Assembly (NCBI RefSeq): GCF_011602085.1
Contig: NZ_JAAONY010000001.1
Location: 1,178,001-1,242,000 of the forward strand
DNA length: 64,000 bases
Origin: Pseudoteredinibacter isoporae
GTDB lineage: Bacteria > Pseudomonadota > Gammaproteobacteria > Pseudomonadales > Cellvibrionaceae
Direction: 5' to 3'
The notes beneath the pieces are model-generated. The model searched no databases, was not told the origin of the DNA, and worked only from the letters and a program-made list of their open reading frames with translations. Numbering within the stretch: position 1 is the first letter of the stretch; every line of letters begins with the position of its first letter. Below, piece by piece: positions 17,670-26,894 of the stretch. Made by a program: the position numbers and the translations under genes.

Positions 17670-17808
17670 AAGAACCCCTGACGCATACCTGGGTTGCGTC
17701 CAATCGATGATTCAATAGGGGCGGTGATGCCCCGGTTTAGAAACCGGGCAGAAAAATAAGCCTAAGCGAATTTCAGCGAACTGCCCGGAAGGTTTTGACT
17801 ACAATCAT
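17670..17808 (-). promoter_or_regulatory. Candidate translational attenuator in the rsgA leader
   Basis: Reading the minus strand, segment A (17788-17781) can pair with B (17751-17744, 8 bp). B with its next bases (17748-17741) can pair with C (17738-17731, 8 bp, 2-nt loop). C (17733-17729) can pair with D (17722-17718, 5 GC pairs, 6-nt loop). D (17721-17717, CCCCU) can pair with the rsgA ribosome site AGGGG (17679-17675). A also lies inside a leader ORF. A further 6-bp hairpin (GACGCA/TGCGTC) sits right before the ribosome site. No U-tract follows any stem, so control would act on translation. Confidence 0.5.
17773..17808 (-). CDS. Putative 11-residue leader peptide of rsgA
   Basis: An 11-codon ORF encodes MIVVKTFRAVR and a UGA stop. 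A nearly ideal ribosome site (GGAGG, 6-nt spacer) precedes its ATG, better than that of rsgA itself. Codons Phe-Arg-Ala overlap the first pairing segment of the leader, so the position of a translating ribosome would decide which downstream stems form. There is no run of one amino acid, so amino-acid-starvation control of the trp/his kind is not suggested. Sensing ribosome function is an inference. Confidence 0.45.
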   Translation of the reverse strand: MIVVKTFRAVR

Positions 17809-17877
17809 GATTACCCTCCAGTGTGATATTGGTTCTTTCGAGCCGCAAATCTATCAAAAACCGTTCGCTTGTCAAGC

Positions 17878-17930
17878 GCCATCACTTCATCGGGCGCGAG
17901 GTTAAACTCTCGTTCTGATGAAGTGATGGC
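17878..17930. repeat. 14-bp perfect inverted repeat between doxX-like gene and rsgA
   Basis: GCCATCACTTCATC (17878-17891) and its exact reverse complement (17917-17930) enclose 25 nt. It lies just past the stop of the DoxX-like gene, so it could act as its terminator or as a 3' stabiliser. A classical T-run is missing. A small palindrome CGCTTGTCAAGCG (17866-17878) sits next to it. Confidence 0.5.
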
Positions 17931-17959
17931 CGCCGTGAGGTTGGGAGCGGAGACAGAAC

Positions 17960-18376
17960 TCAGCTTTTGCCGAGCTTATTGTCTAGAGCCAGCTGATCGT
18001 CTTCCTTGTACAGAAGCATAATCAGTGTGGCAAAAAATACGGTGGTGGATGGGAAAAACAAAGGTTTTGGATCGGCTGCCAGATACATGCCCAAAGGATC
18101 AAGAATGTACTGCCAGATAGCAAACAAACCAAAGCCAAGAATAAGCGCTTGTGCCGGGTAGGCGTACTTACGGAACAAGCCCAATATAACCAGCAGGCCC
18201 ACAACGATTTGGCCAATGCCCATCAACAAAACAATTTCATCCGCACTGACCAGGCCGCCGTAATATTTTTCAGAAACGCCTTTTGCTTTGTCGGGTGCTC
18301 CAATTTTTATTGCGCCCCACAGCAATAGTAATAAGCCCGTTGACACACGGGTACACAGTAAAGTCCACGCTTTCAT
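17960..18376 (-). CDS. DoxX-like inner-membrane protein
   Basis: The 138-residue protein has four hydrophobic segments (about 8-22, 46-64, 72-90 and 105-122), the DoxX/SURF4-like arrangement. Features include LLLLWGAIKI, then LLMGIGQIVVGLLVILGLFRKYAYPAQALILG. The family includes subunits associated with quinone oxidation and poorly defined membrane proteins. It ends in a charged cytoplasmic tail (KEDDQLALDNKLGKS). It stands alone on the minus strand, with structured intergenic DNA on both sides. Confidence 0.7.
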   Translation of the reverse strand: MKAWTLLCTRVSTGLLLLLWGAIKIGAPDKAKGVSEKYYGGLVSADEIVLLMGIGQIVVGLLVILGLFRKYAYPAQALILGFGLFAIWQYILDPLGMYLAADPKPLFFPSTTVFFATLIMLLYKEDDQLALDNKLGKS

Positions 18377-18683
18377 AATTTTATCCGCGACAAATTTGTG
18401 GTTGTAAGAATTGTTAACCCGCGAAGTTTTGCCGAGCTTAAGACTCTGCGCAAGGCTTTATTTAGACTCAAAATGAATGAGCATATGGCGAAAACAAGTG
18501 ACGAGAAGGGATGAGAAAATTGTGATAAATACGTGATGATTTGGGGGCTCGGGCAAGTCCAGAATAAAACTGCCCGAACCGATGGGACGCCGCCCTTCAT
18601 ACCCCAAGGTAGCTATAAAGCCCCCTTCCTGCTTTATAGCCCCCATCGGCTTCGGGCGACTTTACATACTTTTATGTGCTCCT
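18377..18683. other. Non-coding stretch with nested inverted repeats
   Basis: No gene is credited. An outer stem (18572-18586 with 18642-18657, 15 pairs with one bulge) encloses an inner perfect 9-bp hairpin (18613-18621 with 18631-18639). A third arm, TCGGGCA at 18549-18555, can compete for the outer left arm (TGCCCGA at 18571-18577). It lies downstream of the nitronate monooxygenase gene and upstream of the DoxX-like gene. It may be a terminator-like or regulatory RNA structure. Confidence 0.45.
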
Positions 18684-19655
18684 TTAGCCCTGCAAGGCGT
18701 TTAATCGCGCCAGGGCTGCTTTGTATTCTCGACCAAGTTGTTCAATGAATTCGCCCGCCGGACGCACTTCCTTGATGGCGCCAATACCCTGGCCACAGCC
18801 CCAAATATCGCGCCAGGCTTTGCTCTTCTGATCACCACCGGAACCAAAATTCATTTTCGAAGGATCGCTTTCTGGCAGATCATTCGGGTCCAGACCGGCC
18901 GCTTCAATAGACGGTTTCAGATAGTTGCCGTGAACACCGGTGAACAAATTACTGTAAACAATATCTTCGGCGTCGCAGTCGGTGATCATTTGTTTGTAGC
19001 GTTCATCGGCATTGGCTTCGGTCGTGGCGATAAAACTTGAGCCGATATAACCCAGATCGGCACCCATCGCCTGAGCTGCCAGAATGGCATCTCCAGTTGC
19101 GATGGAACCGGATAGCAGCAGCGGGCCATCAAACCATTGACGAATATCCTGGATCAGCGCCAGTGGTGATTGTACGCCCGCGTGGCCACCGGCACCGGCC
19201 GCAACGGCGATCAGGCCATCAGCGCCTTTCTCAATCGCTTTTTTGGCGAAGGTGTTGTTGATGATGTCATGCAGGGTGATGCCGCCGTAAGAATGGATGG
19301 CTTCGTTCAGCTCTACGCGTGCGCCCAGAGAGGTGATGACGATAGGTACTTCGTACTTAACGCACAGCTCCAGATCTTGATCCAGGCGATTATTGGAGCG
19401 GTGTACAATCTGGTTTACCGCATAAGGCGCGGCTGGCTTGTCCGGGTTTTCCTGATTGTAGCGATCCAGCTCTTCGGTGATGTGGATTAGCCACTTTTCA
19501 AATTCACCTTCCCCACGGGCATTCAAGGATGGGAAAGAGCCCACCACACCGGCCTTACACTGGGCCAGAACCAGATCCGGGTTGGAAACAATAAACATGG
19601 GTGAGGCCACTGCGGGGACCGATAAGCGACCTTTAAGAATCTCGGGTAGTGCCAT
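18684..19655 (-). CDS. Nitronate monooxygenase (2-nitropropane dioxygenase family)
   Basis: This FMN-dependent TIM-barrel enzyme oxidises alkyl nitronates such as propionate-3-nitronate. Seen in 323 residues: N-terminal LSVPAVASPMFIVSNPDLVLAQCKAGVVGSFPSLNAR, central ADGLIAVAAGAGGHAGVQSP containing the catalytic His of the class, LLLSGSIATGDAILAAQAMGADLGYIGSSFIAT (phosphate-binding loop for FMN) and a C-terminal DIWGCGQGIGAI. These are strong family marks. It is transcribed away from argS and appears monocistronic. Physiological substrate is not known. Confidence 0.88.
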   Translation of the reverse strand: MALPEILKGRLSVPAVASPMFIVSNPDLVLAQCKAGVVGSFPSLNARGEGEFEKWLIHITEELDRYNQENPDKPAAPYAVNQIVHRSNNRLDQDLELCVKYEVPIVITSLGARVELNEAIHSYGGITLHDIINNTFAKKAIEKGADGLIAVAAGAGGHAGVQSPLALIQDIRQWFDGPLLLSGSIATGDAILAAQAMGADLGYIGSSFIATTEANADERYKQMITDCDAEDIVYSNLFTGVHGNYLKPSIEAAGLDPNDLPESDPSKMNFGSGGDQKSKAWRDIWGCGQGIGAIKEVRPAGEFIEQLGREYKAALARLNALQG

Positions 19656-19826
19656 GGGAATTTATCCTTTGCCAAAAATCAGAGCTTATAAAACCCCAGG
19701 TGAGAGTGGTTCGCAATGGCCAGATGCGCCATTGCCTTGGCAAAAAATAATAAAAATGGTCAAAAGTGAAACATGGAGGGGCAATGGGGAAGCTGAGGTG
19801 GGGACCGTGGTAAATTCGATGGGAAT

Positions 19827-19850
19827 AAAAAACCCGGCCTGGGCCGGGTT
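19827..19850 (-). terminator. argS terminator
   Basis: The perfect 9-bp stem AACCCGGCC/GGCCGGGTT (19831-19850) is followed, on the minus strand, by a T-run (19832-19827). It lies 7 nt after the argS stop. Confidence 0.88.
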
Positions 19851-19856
19851 TCTGGT

Positions 19857-21584
19857 TTACATCTTTTCCATCGTTTCGATGCCGAGCAGATCAAGACCGG
19901 TCCGCAAAATACTGGCGGTGGCGGCACAGAGCTGGAGGCGGCTCATCTTGTCAGCCTCGCTTACTCCGTCTTTCAGGATTGGGCAGGCTTCGTAAAACTT
20001 CATGTACAGGCTGGCTGCCTCATAAAGGTAGGTGCACAGAATGTGTGGGTAGGCCTCTTTGGCCACCTGTTCAATGGCTTCCTCGAAACGCAGCAGCTTT
20101 AAGGCCAGTGCCTGTTCTTCCGGGGCGTTGAGTTGCAGCTCGGCATTGATGTCATCAGCGCTCACTTCGGCACGACGGAAAATGCTCTGAATACGTGCGT
20201 AAGCGTATTGCAGGTAAGGTGCGGTATTACCTTCGAAGCTCAGCATGGATTCCCAACTGAAAATGTAATCGTTGGTACGTGTTTTGGATAGGTCGGCGTA
20301 TTTCACCGCGCCGATACCCACCTTGCGACCAATCTCGGCGCGCTCGCTTTCGTTCAAGTCAGGGTTCTTTGATTCCACCAGTGCCGTTGCACGCTCAACC
20401 GCTTCTGTCGTCAGGTCAGCCAGTTTAACGGTACCACCACTGCGAGTTTTAAATGGTGTGCCGTCTTCGCCCATCATGGTGCCAAAGGCGTGGTGTTCAA
20501 GGCTGACATCGTCACTGACAAAACCGGCTTTTCGACCCAGCGTGAAAACTTGCTTCATATGCAGAGACTGACGAGCGTCGATAAAATACATGATGCGATC
20601 GGCTTTCAGTTCGCCTACGCGGTGACGCATTGCGGCGAGGTCGGTGGTGGCATAAAGATAGCCGCCGCCTTTTTTCTGGATAATGACAACAGAAGGATTG
20701 CCTTCTTTATCAGCCAGTTCCTGCAGGAATACCACTATCGCGCCGTCGTCTTCCACGGCCAGGCCCTGTGCTTTTAATTCGCTGACGACATTGGCGAGGT
20801 CATCATTGTAAAAGCTCTCGCCTTTCACATCGTCGCGCTTCAGCGTCACGCCCAGTGCTTGGTAGAGTTCTTCGCCGTGTTCCAGGGAAACGTCACGAAA
20901 CTTCTCCCACAGCTCCAGCAATTTGGCATCACCGCTTTGCAGCTTTACCACATAGTCACGGGCTTTATCCGCAAATGCGGGGTCATCATCAAAATGTTTT
21001 TTCGCCTGCTGATAAAACTGTTCCAGATCTTTCAAGGCCATGCTGGCGGCCTGGTTTTGTCCCAGTTGTTCTTCCAGTTCGGCGGTCAGCATGCCGAACT
21101 GGGTGCCCCAGTCGCCGACATGGTTTTGGCGAATAACGCTGTGGCCCATAAATTCGAGAACGCGAGCTAAACTGTCACCGATGATGGTGGAGCGCAGATG
21201 ACCAACGTGCATTTCCTTCGCCAGGTTTGGTGAGGAGTAATCAACCACGATGGTTTGGGCGTCGTCGTTATGGCGCGCTTTGCTGTCTTGCTGTTTAAGC
21301 TGCTCAGCCATCCATTCCGGGCGCAGGTGAACGTTGATAAAGCCGGGGCCAGCAATTTCGGTTTTGTCGGCCATGTCGTCAAGCGTCACTTGATCCAGAA
21401 TCTCCTGGGCAATATCACGTGGCTTGCGACCCATGGCTTTTGCGGCGCCCATGGCACCATTCGCTTGATAGTCGCCAAATTGCGGGTTTTTGCTGGGCGC
21501 AACATGGGGCGCGCAGTCCGCAGGAATGCCGGCGGCCAACATGGCTTGGGCAAAACGCTGGTTCAGGATTTCACGGATATTCAT
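19857..21584 (-). CDS. argS: Arginyl-tRNA synthetase
   Basis: This class I aminoacyl-tRNA synthetase attaches arginine to tRNA-Arg. The 575 residues match the family length. It has the N-terminal Add1 domain ([25 protein letters not shown]), the HIGH motif as [18 protein letters not shown], and a C-terminal anticodon-binding domain with [41 protein letters not shown]. As in most ArgS proteins a canonical KMSKS is absent; [22 protein letters not shown] occupies the place. I chose ATG at 21584 ([11 protein letters not shown]); the longer frame to 21716 adds a non-conserved hydrophobic lead. Confidence 0.95.
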   Translation of the reverse strand: MNIREILNQRFAQAMLAAGIPADCAPHVAPSKNPQFGDYQANGAMGAAKAMGRKPRDIAQEILDQVTLDDMADKTEIAGPGFINVHLRPEWMAEQLKQQDSKARHNDDAQTIVVDYSSPNLAKEMHVGHLRSTIIGDSLARVLEFMGHSVIRQNHVGDWGTQFGMLTAELEEQLGQNQAASMALKDLEQFYQQAKKHFDDDPAFADKARDYVVKLQSGDAKLLELWEKFRDVSLEHGEELYQALGVTLKRDDVKGESFYNDDLANVVSELKAQGLAVEDDGAIVVFLQELADKEGNPSVVIIQKKGGGYLYATTDLAAMRHRVGELKADRIMYFIDARQSLHMKQVFTLGRKAGFVSDDVSLEHHAFGTMMGEDGTPFKTRSGGTVKLADLTTEAVERATALVESKNPDLNESERAEIGRKVGIGAVKYADLSKTRTNDYIFSWESMLSFEGNTAPYLQYAYARIQSIFRRAEVSADDINAELQLNAPEEQALALKLLRFEEAIEQVAKEAYPHILCTYLYEAASLYMKFYEACPILKDGVSEADKMSRLQLCAATASILRTGLDLLGIETMEKM

Positions 21585-21877
21585 AACTCGTCCAAGAGGG
21601 CAAAAAAGAAAGGCGAGATTGTAACTTGCGGCTATATAGATGCAAGCCAGAGCGTTGCAAAAGTCAATCCTTCGGGCCTTTATCAGCATGTGCGAATATG
21701 CATTCGAAAATTGCATAAATATGCCTAAAATGCCGCGATTATCTTTATCTCTGCTAGAATTAGAGGGTTTTGAAACGCTTTACATTTATTGGCTTGCGGT
21801 TTCGCTTGCTGGCGCTAAATTACTAGCCTCAAACTTATTACCCTTCTTTTTTATGTTGATGCTCTTGGTTCATTAGT
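21585..21877. promoter_or_regulatory. Divergent argS / RND intergenic region with two adjacent palindromes
   Basis: CGAATATGCATTCG (21693-21706) contains a 5-bp inverted repeat. GCATAAATATGC (21713-21724) is a perfect 5-bp palindrome with a 2-nt centre. They lie about 110-140 bases from argS and 155-185 from the RND operon start, and could be operators for the efflux pair. No regulator gene is adjacent. Confidence 0.3.
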
Positions 21878-22993
21878 ATGCAGAGTCTAAGTTCCCTATG
21901 GGAAAGTAAAAATTATCGCATCGCTTCGGTTATTGCCGTCCTGGCTGGACTGTGGATGTTATCGGGTCTGGTGGTGAGCTCGGATTCCGAGGAAACCCAG
22001 CGCGAGGTCAAAGCCGAAGACAAACTGACCACGGTTCAGGTTCAGCGCTTGAAAAGCGAACCTTACGCCTTGCAGGTTCGAGTTCGTGCTCGCACCCAGG
22101 CCCATCGTATGGTGGATGTTCGTGCGGAAGTTGAAGGCCGTGTGGCCCAGCAGCCGGTGGTTAAAGGTGCCCAGGTGAAGATTGGCGACACTATGTGTCA
22201 AATCGCCATGGAAGATCGCAAGCTGCGTTTGGATGAAGCCAAAGCGGCTGTGCAGCAGGCGCAGTTGGAATACGATGGCGCACTGCGTTTGAAGTCTGGC
22301 GGCTACCAATCCAAAACCGCCATTGCTGGTGCGAAAGCCCGTTTACAGACGGCAAAAGCGAATTTGCAACGCAGCGAACTTGATTTACAAAATCTGCAAG
22401 TTAAAGCGCCGTTTGACGGTGTTGTGGATTTGCGTCCGGTTGAGCTGGGAGACTATATGCGCAAGGGTGACACCTGTGCCCGTGTGATCGATTTAGACCC
22501 TCTGGTATTGGCCGGTCAGGTTTCTGAAACCGATGTGGCTCGCTTGCAGGTTGGTGGCGAGGCGCAGGCCAAGTTACGCACTGGTGAGCAGGTGACCGGT
22601 CGCATCCGCTATATCGGTCGTGAATCCGATACCGTCACTCGCACCTTCCCAATTGAAGTTGAAGTGCCTAACGCCGATGGCAAATTGTTGGCGGGCATTA
22701 CCAGTAAACTGGTGATTCCCGTAGGCTCGGTTGAAGCTTTCCACATTCCCGCTTCGCTGCTGACCCTGGACGATGATGGTCAGGTTGGCGTGCGCATTGT
22801 GGATGAAACCAAGGTCGTGCAGTTTTATCTGGTCGAGATTATTGGTAACGACGATGACGGCGTTTGGGTTTTGGGCATTCCAGAGTCATCCCTGCTGATT
22901 ACGGTCGGTCAGGAGTATGTGGCCAAGGGAGAAAAAGTCGCTTACAAATTTGCCGGCGGAGCTAAGGCAGAGGAGCAGGCGGCCAGTCTATGA
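21878..22993 (+). CDS. RND efflux periplasmic adaptor (membrane fusion protein)
   Basis: This 371-residue HlyD/AcrA-type adaptor bridges an RND pump to an outer-membrane channel. It has an N-terminal membrane anchor (about residues 15-33), no lipobox, the lipoyl half-motifs VDVRAEVEGRVAQQPVVKGAQVKIGDTMCQI and LQVKAPFDGVVDLRPVELGDYMRKGDTCARVIDL, a helical hairpin between them, and a beta-barrel segment (GQVSETDVARLQVGGEAQAKL). Its stop overlaps the start of the pump gene (ATGA), so the two are translationally coupled. No outer-membrane channel gene is nearby. Confidence 0.92.
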   Translation: MQSLSSLWESKNYRIASVIAVLAGLWMLSGLVVSSDSEETQREVKAEDKLTTVQVQRLKSEPYALQVRVRARTQAHRMVDVRAEVEGRVAQQPVVKGAQVKIGDTMCQIAMEDRKLRLDEAKAAVQQAQLEYDGALRLKSGGYQSKTAIAGAKARLQTAKANLQRSELDLQNLQVKAPFDGVVDLRPVELGDYMRKGDTCARVIDLDPLVLAGQVSETDVARLQVGGEAQAKLRTGEQVTGRIRYIGRESDTVTRTFPIEVEVPNADGKLLAGITSKLVIPVGSVEAFHIPASLLTLDDDGQVGVRIVDETKVVQFYLVEIIGNDDDGVWVLGIPESSLLITVGQEYVAKGEKVAYKFAGGAKAEEQAASL

Positions 22994-25900
22994 AATTTCT
23001 CGATGTAGCCGTAGGTCGCTTCCGGAGCACCTTGTGCATATTGTTTTTGATCGTGCTGGTAGGCATGTTTTCCCGCGACAAAATGGCGGTGGAAATGCAG
23101 CCGGACGTCAGTCTGCCGTTTGTGATCGTTTCTGTTTTTCAGGAAGGTATTTCTCCTGAAGATGGTGCGCGCTTGTTGCTGCGCCCTCTTGAGCAGGAGT
23201 TACGCACACTGGAAGGTTTGGAAGAACTGAACGGTACCGCGCGTGAATCCACCGCTTATATTTTGGTGGAGTTTGAATCGGATAAAGACATCAAACTGGC
23301 GGTCACCGAAGTTCGAGAAGCGGTTGATCGGGCGAAAGCCAAGTTGCCCACAGAAGCTGAAGAACCTGTTGTTGAAGAAGCCTCGGCCAGTGATTTTCCG
23401 GCCATTGTGGTGACTTTCCGTGGTGACGTTTCCGAGCGTACTCTGTTTAAAACCGCTCAGGACTTAAAGCGCCAATTTGAGGGCCTGCCGGATATTCTCG
23501 AAGCCAATATGGTTGGCCATCGTGAGGAAGTGGTTGAGGTAATCATCAATCCCGACCAGCTTGAACACTATGGCATTACCAGTACTGAGTTAATTAATGC
23601 GGTCATCGGCAACAACTTGTTGGTGCCGGCCGGTGAACTGGACAGCAGTCAGGGCCGCTTCGCAATTAAAGTACCGGGCCTGATTGAAACCGCTCAGGAC
23701 GTTTACGGGATTCCGATTAAGTCCACCGCCGATGGTGTTGTGACCCTCGGTGAGGTAACGGATATTCGTCGCACCTTTAAAGACCCGAACCGTTTCACCA
23801 GTGTGAATGGTGAAAGCGCAATTGCGGTTGAGGTGACCAAGCGTCGCGATGCGAACCAGATTGCTGTTACTCGAAAAGTTCAGGCCATTGTTAACGAAAA
23901 CGCGGGCAATATTCCCAAAGGCGTAACCGTTGAATACATTCTGGATCAATCCGATTTTGCCCTCGGCATGATTGGTGAGATGGAAGGTAATATTGTTACC
24001 GCGATGTTGCTGGTAATGGTTATTGTTGTGGCGGCCCTGGGTTTCCGCTCGGGTTTGCTGGTTGGCCTGGGAATTCCGTTCTCCCTCCTGTTTGCCATCA
24101 TTATCATTTCCTATATGGGCTACACCTTTAACTTTATGGTGATGTTCGGCATGTTGCTAGCCCTGGGTATGCTGATTGATGGTGCCATCGTAATTACCGA
24201 ATTTGCCGATCGGAAAATGGCCGAAGGTTTGAGCGCAAAAGCGGCGTATCAGATTTCGGTGAAGCGCATGTTTTGGCCGGTTGTCGCCTCTACCGCAACA
24301 ACATTGGCGGCCTTTTTACCATTGATGTTCTGGCCGGGTGTTGCCGGTGAATTTATGGGTTACTTGCCCACAACGGTATTCGCAGTACTGACCGGTTCAT
24401 TACTGTACGCTTTGTTGTTCGCACCTGTGCTGGGTTCATTGATGGGCCGCAGTGAAATGGAGCAGGACGTTCAACAGTACCTGCGCAAGCTGGAAACCGA
24501 ATCTCCAACAGAAGTTCAAGGCGTTACCGGGGCGTACGCTCGTTTGCTGACTACCCTGTTGCGTCGCCCTGTGGTGATGTTCGGTGTGAGCTTGTTTACG
24601 CTGGTTGTAATTTTTATGGCCTACGGTGCAGGTAACGCCGGCGTGGAATTCTTTACGGAAACCGAAGAGAAGTATGGCCAGGTGGCGGTGCGTGCTCAGG
24701 GTAATTTATCCGTGGAAGAAGTACGCGATATCGTACAGGAAGTCGAACGCCGAGTGATCGCAACCCCGGGTGTGATTTCAACCTATTCTGCCAGCGGCAG
24801 TGGTGGTACCCAGGGTGGTGGCGCACGTCCTCCGGAAAAAGATCAGGTAGGTACCTTGTTGGTTGAGCTGGATGACCCCCAGAAACTGACCAAGCGTACC
24901 CGTGAAGTATTTGCGGACATCAATAAAAACACCAAGGATATTCCCGGTGTGATCGTAAGTGCGAACGCCTTTGAAGGTGGCCCGCCGGTGGGTAAGCCGA
25001 TTCAAATTCAGATTTCCTCGCATAACCATGACAAATTGGTGGCAACGGCGCGTCGGATTCACCACGCTCTGGATACCGAATTTGAAGGTTTGCGCGATGT
25101 CACGGACACCACGCCATTGCCAGGCATTGAGTGGGAGTTGAAAGTGGATCGCTCCCTGGCGGCTCAGATGGGTGCCAATATTGTTGAAGTCGGACGTGCG
25201 GTTCAGCTGGTTACCAACGGCGTGAAGGTGGGTGAGTACCGCCCTGATGACGCCGATGAAGAAGTTGATATCCGCGTGCGCTATCCGGATGCCGAGCGAG
25301 GCATGATGGCCCTCGACGATTTGCGCGTGAATACCAACTCGGGCTCTACGCCAATCTCCAGCTTTGTGAGCCGAGAAGCTCAGCCCAAGGTTGATAAGGT
25401 CAAGCGCGTGGATGGTATCGAAATCATGATGGTGCGCGCCGATGTTCAACCGGGTGTGTTGGCGGATAACAAGGTGAAGGAAATCGAAGCCTGGTTGGCC
25501 GAGCAGCCGAGGGATTCTGAAGTGAAAGTGGAGTTCCGGGGTGCCAATGAAGAGCAAAACAACTCGGCGGCTTTCCTGTCGGTTGCCTTCTCGTTGGCCC
25601 TGTTCCTGATGTTTGTATTGCTGGTGACTCAGTTTAACAGCTTCTATCAGGGCTTCCTGATTCTGTCAGCGGTAATCATGTCCACTGCAGGCGTGATGCT
25701 GGGACTGTTGATTACCCAACAGACTTTCAGTGTGATTCTGACCGGGGTGGGTATTGTGGCTCTGGCGGGTATTGTGGTGAACAACAATATCGTTTTGATC
25801 GATACCTACAATCATGTGCGCCAGCAGGATTCTGAGCTGACTCCGGCGGAAGCGGTGGTGCGTGCTTGTGCCCAGCGCTTGCGTCCTGTTTTCCTGACCA

Positions 25901-26154
25901 CGGTAACCACGGTATTGGGTTTGTTGCCGATTGCCCTGGGTATGAGCGTGGATTTTGTGGGCCGCGAGATTGTTACCGGTGGCGTGATTGCTTCCTTCTT
26001 CGTACCACTGGCCAGTGCCGTTGTGTACGGTCTGGTATTCTCTACGATTCTGACCCTGGTAGTGACCCCGGTACTGCTGGTTTTACCCCAGCGAATTGTG
26101 TATCTGGTTCGTCGCTATTTTTTACCTAATGGGCGAAAAGGCCAGGCGGTATAA
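22990..26154 (+). CDS. RND-family efflux pump permease
   Basis: The inner-membrane proton-driven exporter has 1054 residues, the standard length. It has 12 predicted TM helices, with two large periplasmic loops after TM1 and TM7. TM4 shows LALGMLIDGAIVITEFADRKMAEGLS with the proton-relay Asp, and the TM11-12 end carries GIVALAGIVVNNNIVLIDTYNH and LRPVFLTTVTTVLGLLPIALGMSVDFVGREIVTGGVIAS. It is closest in style to the AcrB/MdtB-like or hydrophobe/amphiphile group that marine bacteria carry in several copies. Substrate unknown. A terminator follows at 26169-26192. Confidence 0.93.
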   Translation: MKFLDVAVGRFRSTLCILFLIVLVGMFSRDKMAVEMQPDVSLPFVIVSVFQEGISPEDGARLLLRPLEQELRTLEGLEELNGTARESTAYILVEFESDKDIKLAVTEVREAVDRAKAKLPTEAEEPVVEEASASDFPAIVVTFRGDVSERTLFKTAQDLKRQFEGLPDILEANMVGHREEVVEVIINPDQLEHYGITSTELINAVIGNNLLVPAGELDSSQGRFAIKVPGLIETAQDVYGIPIKSTADGVVTLGEVTDIRRTFKDPNRFTSVNGESAIAVEVTKRRDANQIAVTRKVQAIVNENAGNIPKGVTVEYILDQSDFALGMIGEMEGNIVTAMLLVMVIVVAALGFRSGLLVGLGIPFSLLFAIIIISYMGYTFNFMVMFGMLLALGMLIDGAIVITEFADRKMAEGLSAKAAYQISVKRMFWPVVASTATTLAAFLPLMFWPGVAGEFMGYLPTTVFAVLTGSLLYALLFAPVLGSLMGRSEMEQDVQQYLRKLETESPTEVQGVTGAYARLLTTLLRRPVVMFGVSLFTLVVIFMAYGAGNAGVEFFTETEEKYGQVAVRAQGNLSVEEVRDIVQEVERRVIATPGVISTYSASGSGGTQGGGARPPEKDQVGTLLVELDDPQKLTKRTREVFADINKNTKDIPGVIVSANAFEGGPPVGKPIQIQISSHNHDKLVATARRIHHALDTEFEGLRDVTDTTPLPGIEWELKVDRSLAAQMGANIVEVGRAVQLVTNGVKVGEYRPDDADEEVDIRVRYPDAERGMMALDDLRVNTNSGSTPISSFVSREAQPKVDKVKRVDGIEIMMVRADVQPGVLADNKVKEIEAWLAEQPRDSEVKVEFRGANEEQNNSAAFLSVAFSLALFLMFVLLVTQFNSFYQGFLILSAVIMSTAGVMLGLLITQQTFSVILTGVGIVALAGIVVNNNIVLIDTYNHVRQQDSELTPAEAVVRACAQRLRPVFLTTVTTVLGLLPIALGMSVDFVGREIVTGGVIASFFVPLASAVVYGLVFSTILTLVVTPVLLVLPQRIVYLVRRYFLPNGRKGQAV

Positions 26155-26168
26155 ATACTCTCTGAAAA

Positions 26169-26192
26169 GCCCGGCCATGCGCCGGGTTTTTT
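26169..26192 (+). terminator. Terminator of the RND operon
   Basis: The stem GCCCGGC/GCCGGG(T) (26169-26175 with 26181-26186) has a 5-nt loop and is followed by six T. It lies 15 nt beyond the pump stop codon. Confidence 0.88.
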
Positions 26193-26287
26193 GTCTTGGC
26201 TTTATTTACGTGCCATGCCTTCATCAGGCTCAAGCAAAGTGAAAAATTTCCGCTATAACTATAGTAAGAAAATATGTGGAATCACCG

Positions 26288-26878
26288 ATGCTAGCCCGTT
26301 GTATATTCATCTGCTCTGTTCTGTTCTATGCCTCTTTTCATGCTCCGGTGCTGAAGGCGGCTGATCCCTACTTATGGTTGCCCACCAGTTACAAGGGAAA
26401 GTTGCCCCAGTTAAAGCAGGCGGTCGATGTTGCCAGGGAGAACCCCCGTTGCAGCCAGGTGCTGAAGGGCACAGTGAATGTGGATTTGAGCAGTCAGCAG
26501 GTTCCGGTATTCAAAATTCTGTGTCGTGACGATGAGCGGAAAACCTTCTCCCTGCTGCTCGATGGCACCAGCTTTAAAACCTACGATCGCACCAAATCCC
26601 GATTCCACAAAGGTCCCAGCGAACGTTCCATGCGAGAGTTCTGGACGGCCTGCAATAAAGCCGTGGCGGATATGTATGAAGACTTCCGCACCATTCGTGT
26701 GCTGACCCGTGAACGGCCCGAACCGACGCTCTATAAAGATGCGACGGTGGGTATCGCGATTGACTTTGACGCGGTAAGTTTGATTGGCGAGCGCCTGGCG
26801 TTTCGTGCGGAGTGTATTTTTACCAGTGGTACGAGTTACCGTTTGAAACTGACAGGGCGCGAAGTAGACGCTCCATAG
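26288..26878 (+). CDS. Hypothetical secreted protein
   Basis: This 196-residue protein starts with a signal peptide (MLARCIFICSVLFYASFHAPVLKAA, cleavage likely before DPY). The mature part has two cysteines close to each other (ENPRCSQVLKG...KILCRDD) and two later ones (WTACNKAV, AECIFTSG), possibly two disulfides. A GTG at 26276 is an alternative start four codons upstream; I prefer the ATG at 26288. I do not recognise a family. It follows the RND operon terminator, and its own promoter must lie in the 95-nt gap. Periplasmic location is inferred. Confidence 0.65.
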   Translation: MLARCIFICSVLFYASFHAPVLKAADPYLWLPTSYKGKLPQLKQAVDVARENPRCSQVLKGTVNVDLSSQQVPVFKILCRDDERKTFSLLLDGTSFKTYDRTKSRFHKGPSERSMREFWTACNKAVADMYEDFRTIRVLTRERPEPTLYKDATVGIAIDFDAVSLIGERLAFRAECIFTSGTSYRLKLTGREVDAP

Positions 26879-26894
26879 CCCTGTCGGAAGAGAA

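Noticed and set aside
18373-18646. Minus-strand frames between the DoxX-like and nitronate monooxygenase genes
   Set aside because: They lack ribosome sites, overlap each other and the inverted repeats, and show no protein pattern.
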